From: an uncultured Chitinophaga sp.
Lineage (GTDB): Bacteria > Bacteroidota > Bacteroidia > Cytophagales > Cyclobacteriaceae
Reading direction: 5' to 3'
NCBI GenBank assembly: GCA_902168205.1
Contig: CABHOK010000003.1
Location: 310,001 to 374,000 of the forward strand
DNA: 64,000 bases
The notes below the pieces were generated by a model. That model saw only the letters and a program-made list of their open reading frames with translations. It made no database searches and had not been told where the DNA came from. This document shows, piece after piece, positions 52,845 through 62,114 of the stretch; the stretch's first letter is position 1, and every line of letters begins with the position of its first letter. A program made the translations under genes and the position numbers.

Positions 52845-55550
52845 TTATAAGGGATATTCGAAATGGTACGTGCCTGAGCCTAGTGTTAGTATCAAATCTT
52901 TATCCCGGCTTTCTGTTTTGAATTTTTGTTGTTCTATATCTTTCGCCTGTTCGGTAACTTTTTTACCGCTGGCTTGCGGAAGGGTAACTGTTGCTGTTGT
53001 GTTGGCTGGTATAATTATATCGAGTTTCAGAATACCATTCTCAGTTTTCCATGCAGATTTAGCAGCGCCATATATAGTCTTGAGTTCGGCTGCAGCTTGT
53101 GTTAGTTTGCCTCCGGGTTGAGGTGCAATGGTAATTTTCTTATAGCCTGGTGATGCTTCCTGTAATCCGGCTACGGTGCGATACATCCAGTCGCCTATTG
53201 CGCCATAGGCATAGTGGTTAAATGAGTTCATGCCCGGTGTCTGAAATGTGCTGTCGGGTTTCATGCCGTCCCAACGTTCCCATATAGTGGTGGCACCCAT
53301 TTTTACCGGGTATAGCCATGAAGGATATTCTTCCTGTAGTAACAGGTCATACGCTACATCGGTATAGCCGAAGCGTGTAAGCACATGGCAGAGATACGGA
53401 GTGCCCAGAAAACCGGTAGTAAGGTGATTGCCATAGCTCTTTACATTCTGTGCGAGTTTATCGGCAGCCTGCGCACGCAAAGTTTCCGGTAACATATCAA
53501 AGTGCAATGCAAGTGTATAGGCTGTTTGTGTACTGGATACCAACCGGCCGGATGGTGTTACATATTCTTTGAGAAAAGCTTCTTTGATCTTTTTTAATTG
53601 CGCAGTATAGTGCTGCACATCGGCAGGCTTGTTTAATACCTGTGCCGTGTTCAGCATCAGTTGTGTGGAGTATGCCCAGAAGCATTGTGATATCAGGTAT
53701 TTATCAGTCACCGCAGAGCGGCCGTCATTGTCATCAAAAGGTCTGTAGAAAAGCCAGTCGCCAAAATGAAAGCCGCGGTTCCAGAGATCATTTTTACTTC
53801 TGCGTTCCATATAGCCAACCCAGCCTTTCATGCTTTCATATTGCTGTTCCAGAATTCGCTGGTCGCCGTAGGCCTGGTATAAATTCCAGGGTATAATTAC
53901 AGCTACATCGGCCCAGCCCGTGGAGGCAGCAGCACTGTCTCCTAATACATTGGGTATAACAAAAGGCACAGCGCCATCTTTACGCTGATCGGCTTCCACG
54001 TCTTTCAGCCATTTGTGAAAGAACGATGCAACGTTCATATTATACGCAGCCGTGCGAAAGAATACCTGTGCATCGCCTGTCCAGCCCAAACGCTCATCGC
54101 GTTGCGGGCAATCGGTAGGTACATCAACAAAGTTTCCTTTTTGTCCCCACTGAATGTTATGCTGAAGCTGATTGATTAGCGGATGGGACGAAATGAAATT
54201 ACCAGTAGGCTTCATATCCGAATATACTGCCGTGGCCGTTATCTTGTCGGCTGTAAGTGTGCCGGGATAACCTTCCACCCATGCATACCGGAACCCGAAG
54301 AAACTGAAACGCGGCTCGTATATTTCTTCTTCACCACCTTTCAGTATATATACGATCTCTGCCTGTGCAGCACGCAGGTTTTCAAGGTATACATTCTTTT
54401 CTTTGTCCAATACCTCGGCATGACGAATCGTAATCTTGTCACCGGCATTGCCTTTTACTTTTAGTGTAACCCATCCTACGAGGTTCTGTCCGAAGTCTAC
54501 AACGGTTTGGCCTTTCGGTGTTTTAAATATTTTGAGTGGTTTGAATGTTTCATGCTTTCGCACGGGAGGTCCATACGATGCCACTATATTTTCTTTTCCG
54601 CCCGGTATCACGTTTACACCCTGCCAGTCGCTATCGCTAAAGCCGGCTTGTGTCCAATTCTGTTTCTCAAGCCGCGCATCGTATGCTTCACCATAATATA
54701 TACCCGCTCTGCGAATGGGACCGGTGGAGGATTTCCATTGCGCATCGGATGTAACGAGTTCGGTTGAACCATCTGTATAGGTTACTTCAAGTTGATATAG
54801 CAGCCCGAGTGTTTTTCCGTAAATGTTTTTCAATCCGCCCCACGCCAGGTTTCCGCGATACCAGCCATCGCCCAGTAGGGCACCCGTTGCGTTGCGACCT
54901 TGCTTCAGTAAACCTGTAACATCGTACGTTTGGTATTGCAGTCGCTTGTTATAACTTGTCCAACCGGGAGTAAGATACTCATCACCTACACGCTTCCCGT
55001 TGATGTGCGCTTCGTATAGCCCATGCGAGGTAATATAGAGTCGTGCTGATTTTACAGCCTTTTTCAAGTCGAACTCCCTGCGAAGCATAGGAGCAGGACC
55101 AGCCGAGCTATCGCCTGGTATAGCGGGTTCGATCCAGGAAGCTTTCCATTCATCCGGGGTAAGCAATCCAACTTCGAATGATGCAGGTTTACTCCAGGCT
55201 GAAGCATTCCCTTTGTTATCCCACGCACGTGCCTGCCAGTAGTATTGCTGTTTTGCCTTTAGTGGTGTGCCGCTATAGGAAATGAATGCTGATTGATCGG
55301 AGTTTACTTTACCGGTTTGCCAGGCTATACTTTTAAAGTTGCCATCGGTGCTTACCCGCAGTTCGTAAGCTGTTTGAAGTATATCCCGCTGAGGCGACAC
55401 CAGCACCCAACTGAATCGTGGCTGGGTAACATCCAGGCCGATCGGGTTCGTCTGGTATTCGGTGGTAAGCTCAGCGAGCTGAAGTTTTTGAGCGATGCCC
55501 GGTATACCGGCAGCAACGCAAAGTACGAGTAGAATTAGTTTACGGAACAT
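52845..55550 (-). CDS. Secreted GH78 alpha-L-rhamnosidase
   Basis: 901 residues. The signal peptide (MFRKLILLVLCVAAGIPGIAQ) precedes N-terminal beta domains of the Bac_rhamnosid_N type (about 25-330) and the (alpha/alpha)6 catalytic domain. The signature DCPQRDERLGWTGDAQVFF (with the likely catalytic acids) and TGWADVAVIIPWNLYQAYGD are present. It would cut terminal L-rhamnose from pectic or other glycans outside the cytoplasm. No sugar-transport genes flank it, so it stands alone in this window. A convergent terminator separates it from the lipoprotein pair. Confidence 0.93.
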   Translation of the reverse strand: MFRKLILLVLCVAAGIPGIAQKLQLAELTTEYQTNPIGLDVTQPRFSWVLVSPQRDILQTAYELRVSTDGNFKSIAWQTGKVNSDQSAFISYSGTPLKAKQQYYWQARAWDNKGNASAWSKPASFEVGLLTPDEWKASWIEPAIPGDSSAGPAPMLRREFDLKKAVKSARLYITSHGLYEAHINGKRVGDEYLTPGWTSYNKRLQYQTYDVTGLLKQGRNATGALLGDGWYRGNLAWGGLKNIYGKTLGLLYQLEVTYTDGSTELVTSDAQWKSSTGPIRRAGIYYGEAYDARLEKQNWTQAGFSDSDWQGVNVIPGGKENIVASYGPPVRKHETFKPLKIFKTPKGQTVVDFGQNLVGWVTLKVKGNAGDKITIRHAEVLDKEKNVYLENLRAAQAEIVYILKGGEEEIYEPRFSFFGFRYAWVEGYPGTLTADKITATAVYSDMKPTGNFISSHPLINQLQHNIQWGQKGNFVDVPTDCPQRDERLGWTGDAQVFFRTAAYNMNVASFFHKWLKDVEADQRKDGAVPFVIPNVLGDSAAASTGWADVAVIIPWNLYQAYGDQRILEQQYESMKGWVGYMERRSKNDLWNRGFHFGDWLFYRPFDDNDGRSAVTDKYLISQCFWAYSTQLMLNTAQVLNKPADVQHYTAQLKKIKEAFLKEYVTPSGRLVSSTQTAYTLALHFDMLPETLRAQAADKLAQNVKSYGNHLTTGFLGTPYLCHVLTRFGYTDVAYDLLLQEEYPSWLYPVKMGATTIWERWDGMKPDSTFQTPGMNSFNHYAYGAIGDWMYRTVAGLQEASPGYKKITIAPQPGGKLTQAAAELKTIYGAAKSAWKTENGILKLDIIIPANTTATVTLPQASGKKVTEQAKDIEQQKFKTESRDKDLILTLGSGTYHFEYPL

Positions 55551-55620
55551 AGTGTCTGGTTATGCTCTGTAAAATAAAAAGTTGCCGGTAATTAACTACC
55601 CTGCTCTTTGCTGGTGTGCC

Positions 55621-56196
55621 TTAGAAAATGTTGTGAAGTTTGGCGTATTGCAGGAGCATGATGGTTTTGGCATCGCGTATTTCACCCGAAGCAATCATGC
55701 CATAAGCCTTTTCGAAATCAAGCTCGAGCACTTCAATGTTCTCGTCTTCATCCACACCACCACCTTCGTTCACTTTTTGTTCATGCGAATATTCTCCGAT
55801 GAAGAAATACAAGATCTCCGTAACTGACCCGGGCGACATATATACTTCAAAAATCTTTTGAACATGCGAAATGCGATAGCCGGTCTCTTCTTCGGTTTCC
55901 CTGCGAATGCAGTCTTCCGGATTATCAAGATCCAGCAACCCGGCACAGGCCTCTATGAGCATTCCATTTTCGTTACCGTTTACAAAAGTTGGCAAGCGGA
56001 ACTGGCGTGTTAAAATTACCGTACGTTGCTCTTTATTATAGAGGAGGATGGTAGCACCGTTACCACGGTCGTACGCTTCACGACTTTGCGTTAACTCCTG
56101 ACCTTGCCGGTCAATGAAGGTAAACGTGTATTTGTAAAGCTTGTACCAGTTCGCAGAAAGAATTTCTTTCTTCAGAATTTTAACAGCGGGAGTCAT
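55621..56196 (-). CDS. Nudix hydrolase, NudK-like (GDP-mannose pyrophosphatase type)
   Basis: 191 residues. The Nudix box is GLLDLDNPEDCIRRETEEETGY with the catalytic Glu residues RETEEE intact, and the N-terminal NKEQRTVILTRQFRLPTF plus C-terminal DEDENIEVLEL match the NudK/GDP-mannose pyrophosphatase group. It would hydrolyse GDP-mannose or similar nucleotide sugars in the cytoplasm. It lies on the minus strand between the rhamnosidase and an exonuclease gene. The fit is by subgroup pattern only; ADP-ribose is an alternative substrate. Confidence 0.9.
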   Translation of the reverse strand: MTPAVKILKKEILSANWYKLYKYTFTFIDRQGQELTQSREAYDRGNGATILLYNKEQRTVILTRQFRLPTFVNGNENGMLIEACAGLLDLDNPEDCIRRETEEETGYRISHVQKIFEVYMSPGSVTEILYFFIGEYSHEQKVNEGGGVDEDENIEVLELDFEKAYGMIASGEIRDAKTIMLLQYAKLHNIF

Positions 56197-56269
56197 TTGT
56201 TTTTGTGATGGGAGAATAACCTTGAACGTCTTTAAACTTGATCCTCATCGGTTTTGTTACAGAACGGCT

Positions 56270-56315
56270 TCTGAAAAAAGAATATATACTATAACTATAG
56301 CAATTTATAGTATAG
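56270..56315 (-). terminator. Possible terminator of the RNase D-like gene
   Basis: On the minus strand, an imperfect hairpin (CTATACTATA with CTATAACTATA, 56289-56315) that overlaps the gene's stop codon is followed by TATATTCTTTTTT. It is A/T-rich and therefore tentative. Confidence 0.4.
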
Positions 56316-56943
56316 TGACAGGCTGCGCTGCGATCAGTTTTCTATATATCTCCAGGCATACCCAGGCATCGGTAGCGGCATACTCCAGCTGCTTCTCCGT
56401 AAGCGTAGGAGCTTCCCAGTTCGAAGTCTGGGCACTTTTTGAAATGCGGAAGCCGAGCAGCAAGCCGGTAAGTTTCTTTACACTTTCCACCTGCAATCCT
56501 TTTTCTTTAGACAGCGTGGCCAGTTCAACAAATCCCTGGGGTTGAAAGCGCTTGTTCTTCTGCAGTGCTTTTATATCGTCACGGATGGCCACACCCGCTT
56601 TCATGATATTCTCGTTTTCAAAAAATGCAGCGAGCTCATCCGTTACCCCGGTATGGTGCAACCTGATGAGGAATACTTTATGTGGTAACGCCAGTTGCAA
56701 TAAGGCAACGTTGTACGATTGTCCCTTTTTAAAACTGGGGCGGGTTTCGGTATCAAATCCAACGGCATCATATTTCTCCATCTCCTTCAGCGCTTTGGAG
56801 AGCTTTTCTGCATCGGTGATCACGCTCACCTTTCCCGTAAAAGCTTTCAGCGGCAGCAGGTTAAGCTCTTCGGCCGTAATATTGGTCTTAGGATCTACGC
56901 TGTGTTCGGCAGCGTTGTTCAGATGTTCTTTCGGAGGAGTCAT
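56305..56943 (-). CDS. 3'-5' exonuclease, RNase D-like (DnaQ/DEDD superfamily)
   Basis: 212 residues from the ATG at 56943 (MTPPKEHLNNAAEH); the frame is open to a GTG at 56985. The DEDD exonuclease core is visible: VGFDTETRPSFKKG (Exo I, D and E), VAIRDDIKALQ (Exo II, D) and LEYAATDAWVCLEIY (Exo III, Y-x3-D type with D). It probably trims RNA or DNA 3' ends in the cytoplasm. It lacks the HRDC domain of true RNase D, as in many Bacteroidota homologues. The partner process is unknown. Confidence 0.9.
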   Translation of the reverse strand: MTPPKEHLNNAAEHSVDPKTNITAEELNLLPLKAFTGKVSVITDAEKLSKALKEMEKYDAVGFDTETRPSFKKGQSYNVALLQLALPHKVFLIRLHHTGVTDELAAFFENENIMKAGVAIRDDIKALQKNKRFQPQGFVELATLSKEKGLQVESVKKLTGLLLGFRISKSAQTSNWEAPTLTEKQLEYAATDAWVCLEIYRKLIAAQPVTIL

Positions 56944-57141
56944 TAAAAAGTCCAAATTGAAAGCGTTTAAAAAATTTCCTTCCACTTAACGCCATTAAGA
57001 TAATTTAAAAAATCATCTCCTCTCTGACCAAGTATAAATTTTCATTCGTATTCATATAAACAAAGCGGTGGCTCCCTCATTTTCAGTGCAAAACCTGTTT
57101 AATTTTTACTTATTTTGAGCCCACCTTAAACCTGAAACTGA

Positions 57142-58809
57142 ATGCTTGACTCCCTTTTCCGAAAGAAACCGCTTGCCAAAATCCTGAAAGATGTTGAAAG
57201 TAATGAGAGCCACGGTGCTGGTGGACTTCAAAAAGTACTCGGTGTACGCGACCTCACGGCCCTCGGTATTGCCGCGGTAATCGGGGCCGGTATCTTTTCA
57301 ACTATCGGCCAGGCTGCTTATGACGGTGGTCCCGGAGTTATATTCCTCTTTATCATTACGGCTGTTACCTGTGGCTTTACCGCGATGTGCTATGCTGAAT
57401 TTGCATCGCGCGTTCCGGTGGCGGGCAGTGCCTATACTTACTCGTATGTTACGTTTGGTGAAATTGCCGCCTGGGTTATTGGCTGGGCGCTCATTCTGGA
57501 GTATGCTATCGGTAACGTGGTAGTGTCTATTTCATGGAGCAGTTACTTCGCCAATTTACTGGAAGGTGTCGGGCTGCATTTACCTGCATGGCTATCCACC
57601 GACCCGACAACCGCGATGAATTCGTACGAAGAAGCAATTGCAGCGGGCACAAGTACGGAAGGCCTTGCATGGACAACGGCTCCGGTTATAGCAGGTTTCA
57701 GATTCATCTGCAATTTACCGGCAGCCATCATTATTATACTCATTACTATGTTGGCATATGTAGGTATAAAGGAAAGTCGCAGCAGTGCAAACTTTATGGT
57801 GGGACTAAAGCTGGTGGTACTCGCGATCATTGTACTGATCGGTATATTTTATATTGACGCTGATAATTGGAGTCCGTTTCTCCCCAATAGTTTTACCGGT
57901 GTGTTGAAAGGTGTATCGGCTGTGTTCTTTGCGTATATAGGTTTCGATGCGATCTCTACTACAGCTGAAGAATGTGCTAATCCCCAGCGCGATCTGCCGC
58001 GCGGCATGATATACTCGCTGATAATTTGTACCATCATCTATGTAATCGTTACACTGGTAATTACCGGTATGGTAAATTACTCGGAGTTTAACAATGTAGC
58101 TGATCCGCTGGCGTATGTATTCGAGAAGATCAACCTGGGCAAAGTAGGATTCTTTATATCCGTTAGTGCTGTTATTGCTGCTACCAGTGTATTGCTGGTA
58201 TTTCAGATCGGGCAACCGCGTATCTGGATGAGCATGAGCCGCGATGGTTTGTTGCCAAAACGTTTTTCTAAAATCCACCCGAAGTATCAGACTCCTGCTT
58301 TCTCTACTATCGTAACGGGATTCATTGTAGCTATACCTTCTCTATTTGTAGAAAGTGCTTTGATGACAGATCTTACCAGTATAGGAACTTTGTTTGCCTT
58401 TGTACTGGTATGTGGAGGTGTACTGATGCTGCCACGCGAAGAAAATACAGCGGGCAAGAAATTCAACCTGCCCTATATCAACAGTCAGTGGATTGTACCC
58501 ATTTTGTTTATCGTATTCCTCTACGGTTTCCGCGAGCGCATTATAAACTCTGCCACCAACATCAACCACGAATCACACCAGGAAATTTTATTCCTTATAT
58601 TCATTGTGCTGGCTACGGTAATAACCATTGCTTCGTTCATAAAAAAACTCTCCCTTATACCGGTGCTGGGTATGCTTTGCTGCTTATACCTGATGATTGA
58701 AATTCCGGCCCGCAGCTGGGGTGTATTTTTCGGCTGGATGGCATTCGGCCTCGTGATATACTTCAGTTATGGCTACTGGCGCAGTAAACTTTCTACAGAG
58801 AAGGTATAG
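57142..58809 (+). CDS. APC-family amino acid permease
   Basis: 555 residues, about 12-14 transmembrane helices. The APC signature appears at the start (LTALGIAAVIGAGIFSTIGQAA) and after the first loop (FTAMCYAEFASRVPVAGSAYTYSY), and FAYIGFDAISTTAEECANPQRDLP in the middle is a cationic amino-acid transporter hallmark. A long extracellular loop (about 130-180) is variable. Amino-acid uptake, probably of basic or broad type, is inferred. It is preceded by a spacer with no clear promoter. Confidence 0.93.
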   Translation: MLDSLFRKKPLAKILKDVESNESHGAGGLQKVLGVRDLTALGIAAVIGAGIFSTIGQAAYDGGPGVIFLFIITAVTCGFTAMCYAEFASRVPVAGSAYTYSYVTFGEIAAWVIGWALILEYAIGNVVVSISWSSYFANLLEGVGLHLPAWLSTDPTTAMNSYEEAIAAGTSTEGLAWTTAPVIAGFRFICNLPAAIIIILITMLAYVGIKESRSSANFMVGLKLVVLAIIVLIGIFYIDADNWSPFLPNSFTGVLKGVSAVFFAYIGFDAISTTAEECANPQRDLPRGMIYSLIICTIIYVIVTLVITGMVNYSEFNNVADPLAYVFEKINLGKVGFFISVSAVIAATSVLLVFQIGQPRIWMSMSRDGLLPKRFSKIHPKYQTPAFSTIVTGFIVAIPSLFVESALMTDLTSIGTLFAFVLVCGGVLMLPREENTAGKKFNLPYINSQWIVPILFIVFLYGFRERIINSATNINHESHQEILFLIFIVLATVITIASFIKKLSLIPVLGMLCCLYLMIEIPARSWGVFFGWMAFGLVIYFSYGYWRSKLSTEKV

Positions 58810-59151
58810 CTTCGCGTGTGTGGAAGTTAAGAAGTCGGGAAGTCCGAAAAGACGGGAAGTCTGGAGACGGAAGAACCGAAATCAGTAACTCACAGCCAAC
58901 GATGAAAGCAGATATAGTTTGAGGATATATATAGTTTAATACGCAAATGAAAATATACCATACAACAATGCTGCGGCAGCAGGGGCTATCAACACAAGGT
59001 CAATAAAATTAAATTTGGGTTTCATTTTAGTAGTTAAGGCCATGGCCTTTGTTAGAACATACAAGAATATATTCTAATACCATGCCAATCGAAAAAAAGA
59101 GTTACTACATCGGTTTTAAAGCCGATAAATTAACGTAAATCAACGCCAGAT
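58810..59151. other. Spacer with degenerate repeats and a candidate small reverse-strand gene
   Basis: 342 bp. The left end (58826-58900) has repeated GGGAAGTC-type words (AAGTCGGGAAGTCC, GACGGGAAGTC) of low complexity. A 29-codon frame on the minus strand is given separately. The plus strand has no gene, only the region before the DUF4442-like start. Confidence 0.5.
58936..59025 (-). CDS. Candidate 29-residue membrane peptide
   Basis: An ATG at 59025 opens a frame of 29 codons on the minus strand: MKPKFNFIDLVLIAP followed by Ala-rich and aromatic residues and ending FSFAY. It is basic at the N-terminus with a single hydrophobic helix, as expected for a small inserted membrane protein. It is too short to be sure of, has no obvious ribosome site, and may be a chance frame. 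It lies between two plus-strand genes. No homologue is recognised. Confidence 0.35.
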   Translation of the reverse strand: MKPKFNFIDLVLIAPAAAALLYGIFSFAY

Positions 59152-59667
59152 ATGCTCGATCCGAACCGTATTGTACAAAAAGCAAAGACTTCCTCCTTCT
59201 ACCTGGCCCTGCTTAACTGGTCGCTGAACCGGATGATTCCCTTTAACAAGCCACACGGTTTCCGGATATTGGAAATTGGTGATCATCACTTGAGAACGCT
59301 GATCCCTTACCGGAGAAGGAACTTTAACCACATTCGTGGGTTGCATGCCTGTGCGCTCGCTACGATCTCGGAATTTACCACGGGTTTCCTACTGGTCAGT
59401 AAACTGGACGCCAAGAAGTATCGCCTCATTATGCAACGCCTGGAAATGGATTATCATTACCAGGGAAAGATGAATGCAACAGCAACTTTTACGATCTCGG
59501 AAGACTGGTTGCAACAACAGATATACGACCCCTTGAAAACGCAGGATGCTGTTGTGATTATCTGCGAAATAAAGATTCACGATGAACAGGGAAATCATCT
59601 TACAACGGGAAAGGTATACTGGCAAATAAAGGACTGGCAGAAAGTTAAAACAAGACTTTCTGCATAG
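59152..59667 (+). CDS. DUF4442/hotdog-fold thioesterase-like protein
   Basis: 171 residues. The pattern NRMIPFNKPHGFRILEIG, then YRRRNFNHIRGLHACALATISEFTTGF with the central HIRGLHACA, matches the DUF4442 group of hotdog-fold proteins related to acyl-CoA thioesterases. The conserved His of that helix region is present. The substrate is unknown. It is the first of a plus-strand run with the Mpo1-like, acyltransferase and glycosyltransferase genes. Confidence 0.88.
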   Translation: MLDPNRIVQKAKTSSFYLALLNWSLNRMIPFNKPHGFRILEIGDHHLRTLIPYRRRNFNHIRGLHACALATISEFTTGFLLVSKLDAKKYRLIMQRLEMDYHYQGKMNATATFTISEDWLQQQIYDPLKTQDAVVIICEIKIHDEQGNHLTTGKVYWQIKDWQKVKTRLSA

Positions 59668-59727
59668 GTGCTAATCGTTTGAAGATTCACAGGAATACAC
59701 TAAATTTCTTATACTAAACTGACGTGT

Positions 59728-60207
59728 ATGCGAAGGATTGATCAGTTGCTATTGGAGTATGGCGAGAGTCATCAGAATGAAACAAATAAATCTATACACT
59801 GGATTTGTGTGCCGCTGATATTCTTCAGCATTGTAGGGTTGATCGCTTCTATTCCTTCGCAGGCTGTACAATCCGTATTGGGCGAAGGAAATGTATATGC
59901 CAACTGGGCAACGGTTGTGCTGGTGCTTGTTACTATATATTATGTAACACTTTCTATACCTTTAAGCATAGGTATGATGTTGTTTGGCGTACTGTGCCTG
60001 GCCCTTGCCAATCTTATTATACGTTTGAATATAGCCCCGCTGTGGGCCGTATGCATAGGTGTATTTGTACTGGCATGGATCGGCCAGTTCTACGGCCATA
60101 AAGTGGAAGGAAAGAAGCCATCGTTTTTTAAGGATGTTCAATTTCTGCTGATAGGCCCCGCGTGGCTCATGCATTTTGTTTATAAGAAACTCGGAATTCC
60201 GTATTGA
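59728..60207 (+). CDS. Mpo1-like (DUF962) membrane protein
   Basis: 159 residues with four transmembrane helices (about 27-45, 55-75, 80-105, 108-125). The family pattern is visible at the start (YGESHQNETNKSIHWICVPLIFFS, with the His residues that bind iron in yeast Mpo1) and near GQFYGHKVEGKKPSFFKDVQFL. Yeast Mpo1 is a dioxygenase acting on 2-hydroxy fatty acids. The bacterial role may be in lipid oxidation. It overlaps the next gene by 4 bp (TTGA). Confidence 0.9.
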   Translation: MRRIDQLLLEYGESHQNETNKSIHWICVPLIFFSIVGLIASIPSQAVQSVLGEGNVYANWATVVLVLVTIYYVTLSIPLSIGMMLFGVLCLALANLIIRLNIAPLWAVCIGVFVLAWIGQFYGHKVEGKKPSFFKDVQFLLIGPAWLMHFVYKKLGIPY

Positions 60208-61151
60208 TATTGGAAGAAGCGTATTCATTTTTTGAGGGTACACCGCCCGGGGAGTATAACGAGGATTTTAGCGCAACGATCTTTCATCACGTACGTCATC
60301 TTTTTTTACAGGACGAATCGAACTGGTATACCTATTATATACTTCAGCGCGAGAATAATACCGTTCAGGCCATTATACATTTTCATATTACGGGTGAGAA
60401 GGCAAAGAGCCCGTTGCAAAGTCCGTTCGGATCGGTTTTGTTTTCAAGACATTTGCCGGTACAGGTTCTTTTTAAATTCCTGGTGTTTGTTGAAGAACAA
60501 TTGCGACTGAAAGGAGTAAAACAGATCACGATAAAAAATCCGCCTGAGCTATATTTTCCCGAGAGTATGGCAGCGCTGCAAGTCTTGCTATTCAACCTGA
60601 ATTACCACGTAAGCCGGGCAGAGGTAGGTTCGCTGATTCCCGTTGATAATGAAGTATATCTTGATAAGCTCGAATCCTGGGAACGAAGGAAGTATCACAT
60701 GGCACTAAAGAAGGGTTGGAACGTCCGGCAGCTTTCATTGGATCATCTTGAAGACGTATACCGGTTTATTGCACGTTGCCGTGAGCTTCAATCGCGGACG
60801 TTGTCACTTTCATGGGAGCAACTGAAACGAATTGCCGATGCGTTTCCGGATCGGTTTATCCTCTTCGCTATATATCAGCAGGATGTACTGGTTGCCGCCT
60901 CGATCAATATAGTTGTTACGAAAGATGTACTCTATAATTTTTACGGAGCGCATGATCGGGAGTTTAATAAATATAGCCCGGTGGTAACGCTTATGAATGC
61001 TATGTATACTTACTGCCAGGCAAACGGGTTTACATACCTGGATCTCGGTACATCGGCCACCGGGAATGAACCTAATTTTTCACTGCTGGATTTCAAGGTG
61101 AGGTTAGGGGCAAAGTCGACACAGAAGTTAACGTTTCATAAAACGCTATGA
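60204..61151 (+). CDS. GNAT/FemAB-like acyltransferase
   Basis: 315 residues. The first in-frame ATG is over 100 codons in, so the start must be a TTG: TTG at 60204 overlaps the upstream TGA (TTGA), and TTG at 60210 is an alternative. The protein has two halves of GNAT-type fold with QITIKNPPELYFPES and SINIVVTKDVLYNFYGAHDREFNKYSP, ending in a typical YLDLGTSATGNEPNFSLLDFKV stretch. FemAB-like enzymes attach amino acids to cell-wall or lipid precursors; the substrate here is unknown. It overlaps the GT2 gene by 4 bp. Confidence 0.85.
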   Translation: MILEEAYSFFEGTPPGEYNEDFSATIFHHVRHLFLQDESNWYTYYILQRENNTVQAIIHFHITGEKAKSPLQSPFGSVLFSRHLPVQVLFKFLVFVEEQLRLKGVKQITIKNPPELYFPESMAALQVLLFNLNYHVSRAEVGSLIPVDNEVYLDKLESWERRKYHMALKKGWNVRQLSLDHLEDVYRFIARCRELQSRTLSLSWEQLKRIADAFPDRFILFAIYQQDVLVAASINIVVTKDVLYNFYGAHDREFNKYSPVVTLMNAMYTYCQANGFTYLDLGTSATGNEPNFSLLDFKVRLGAKSTQKLTFHKTL

Positions 61152-62113
61152 AGCAGGCACCACTCGTTTCGGTTATATGTCTTTGCTATAACCACGCACG
61201 CTTTGTGGAAGAGGCTATACAGTCGGTACTCGCGCAAACCTATACGAACATCCAGGTTATTGTTGTTGACGATGCCAGTAGCGATAATAGCGTAGCTGTA
61301 ATTCGCGATGTCATTTGTCGAAGCGGACGAACCGATATACAGTTTCTGCCGCTATCTGAAAATATAGGTAACTGCCGGGCTTTTAATCAAGGTCTGGCGT
61401 TGGCAAAAGGCGAGTATATAATTGATTTAGCTACGGACGACTATATCGTACCGGAGCGGATTGAACGCCAGGTGGAATTCTTTTTATCATTGGATGAATC
61501 GTACGGTGTTATCTTTTCAGACGCGATCTACGTGAATGAAGAAGGTAAATTTCTATACCATCACTTTGAAGAGTTACAAAGGAAACGTCTTGTATATACG
61601 ATTCCGCGTGGCGATGTGTTTAAAGATCTACTAACCACCTATTTTATATCATCTCCCGCGATGATGACTCGTAAAAAAGTATTTGATACGTTGAATGGTT
61701 ATGATGAAGAACTCGCCTATGAAGATTTTGATTTTTGGGTGCGTTCATCCCGGTTGTATAAGTATAATTATACTGATGAGAAGTTAACGGTTGTGCGAAA
61801 GAGTGCGCGTTCGATGTCAACAGGTTGGTATAAAATCGGTGACAGGCAATTGCATTCTACATACCTGGTATGTCGCAAAGCTCAAAAGCTCATCCGTACA
61901 CTGGAAGAAAGAAATGCACTCATCAGTCGTGTGCGGTATGAATTGAGACAATCGATTCTCTCGGAGAATTTTTCGGAAGGTGATTTATTTTTAGCGCTGC
62001 TAAAGGAGCTCGCACCATTATCTCTTAGCGACAGATTTTTATCTTCTATGCTGAAGTTTAAACTGCCATTAACATCCTTCCGTAATCTATATCACAGAAT
62101 ACGGTTCAGATAA
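61148..62113 (+). CDS. Family 2 glycosyltransferase
   Basis: 321 residues with the GT2 N-terminal fold: VSVICLCYNHARFVEEAIQSV, IQVIVVDDASSDNSV and the metal-binding ATDDYI in place of DxD, then a receptor half with AMMTRKKVFDTLNGYDEELAYEDFDFWVR. It transfers a sugar to an unknown acceptor, probably in envelope polysaccharide or lipid modification. It overlaps the acyltransferase upstream by 4 bp; the pair may decorate the same molecule. Converges with the oxygenase gene 1 bp away. Confidence 0.92.
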   Translation: MKQAPLVSVICLCYNHARFVEEAIQSVLAQTYTNIQVIVVDDASSDNSVAVIRDVICRSGRTDIQFLPLSENIGNCRAFNQGLALAKGEYIIDLATDDYIVPERIERQVEFFLSLDESYGVIFSDAIYVNEEGKFLYHHFEELQRKRLVYTIPRGDVFKDLLTTYFISSPAMMTRKKVFDTLNGYDEELAYEDFDFWVRSSRLYKYNYTDEKLTVVRKSARSMSTGWYKIGDRQLHSTYLVCRKAQKLIRTLEERNALISRVRYELRQSILSENFSEGDLFLALLKELAPLSLSDRFLSSMLKFKLPLTSFRNLYHRIRFR

Positions 62114-62114
62114 A

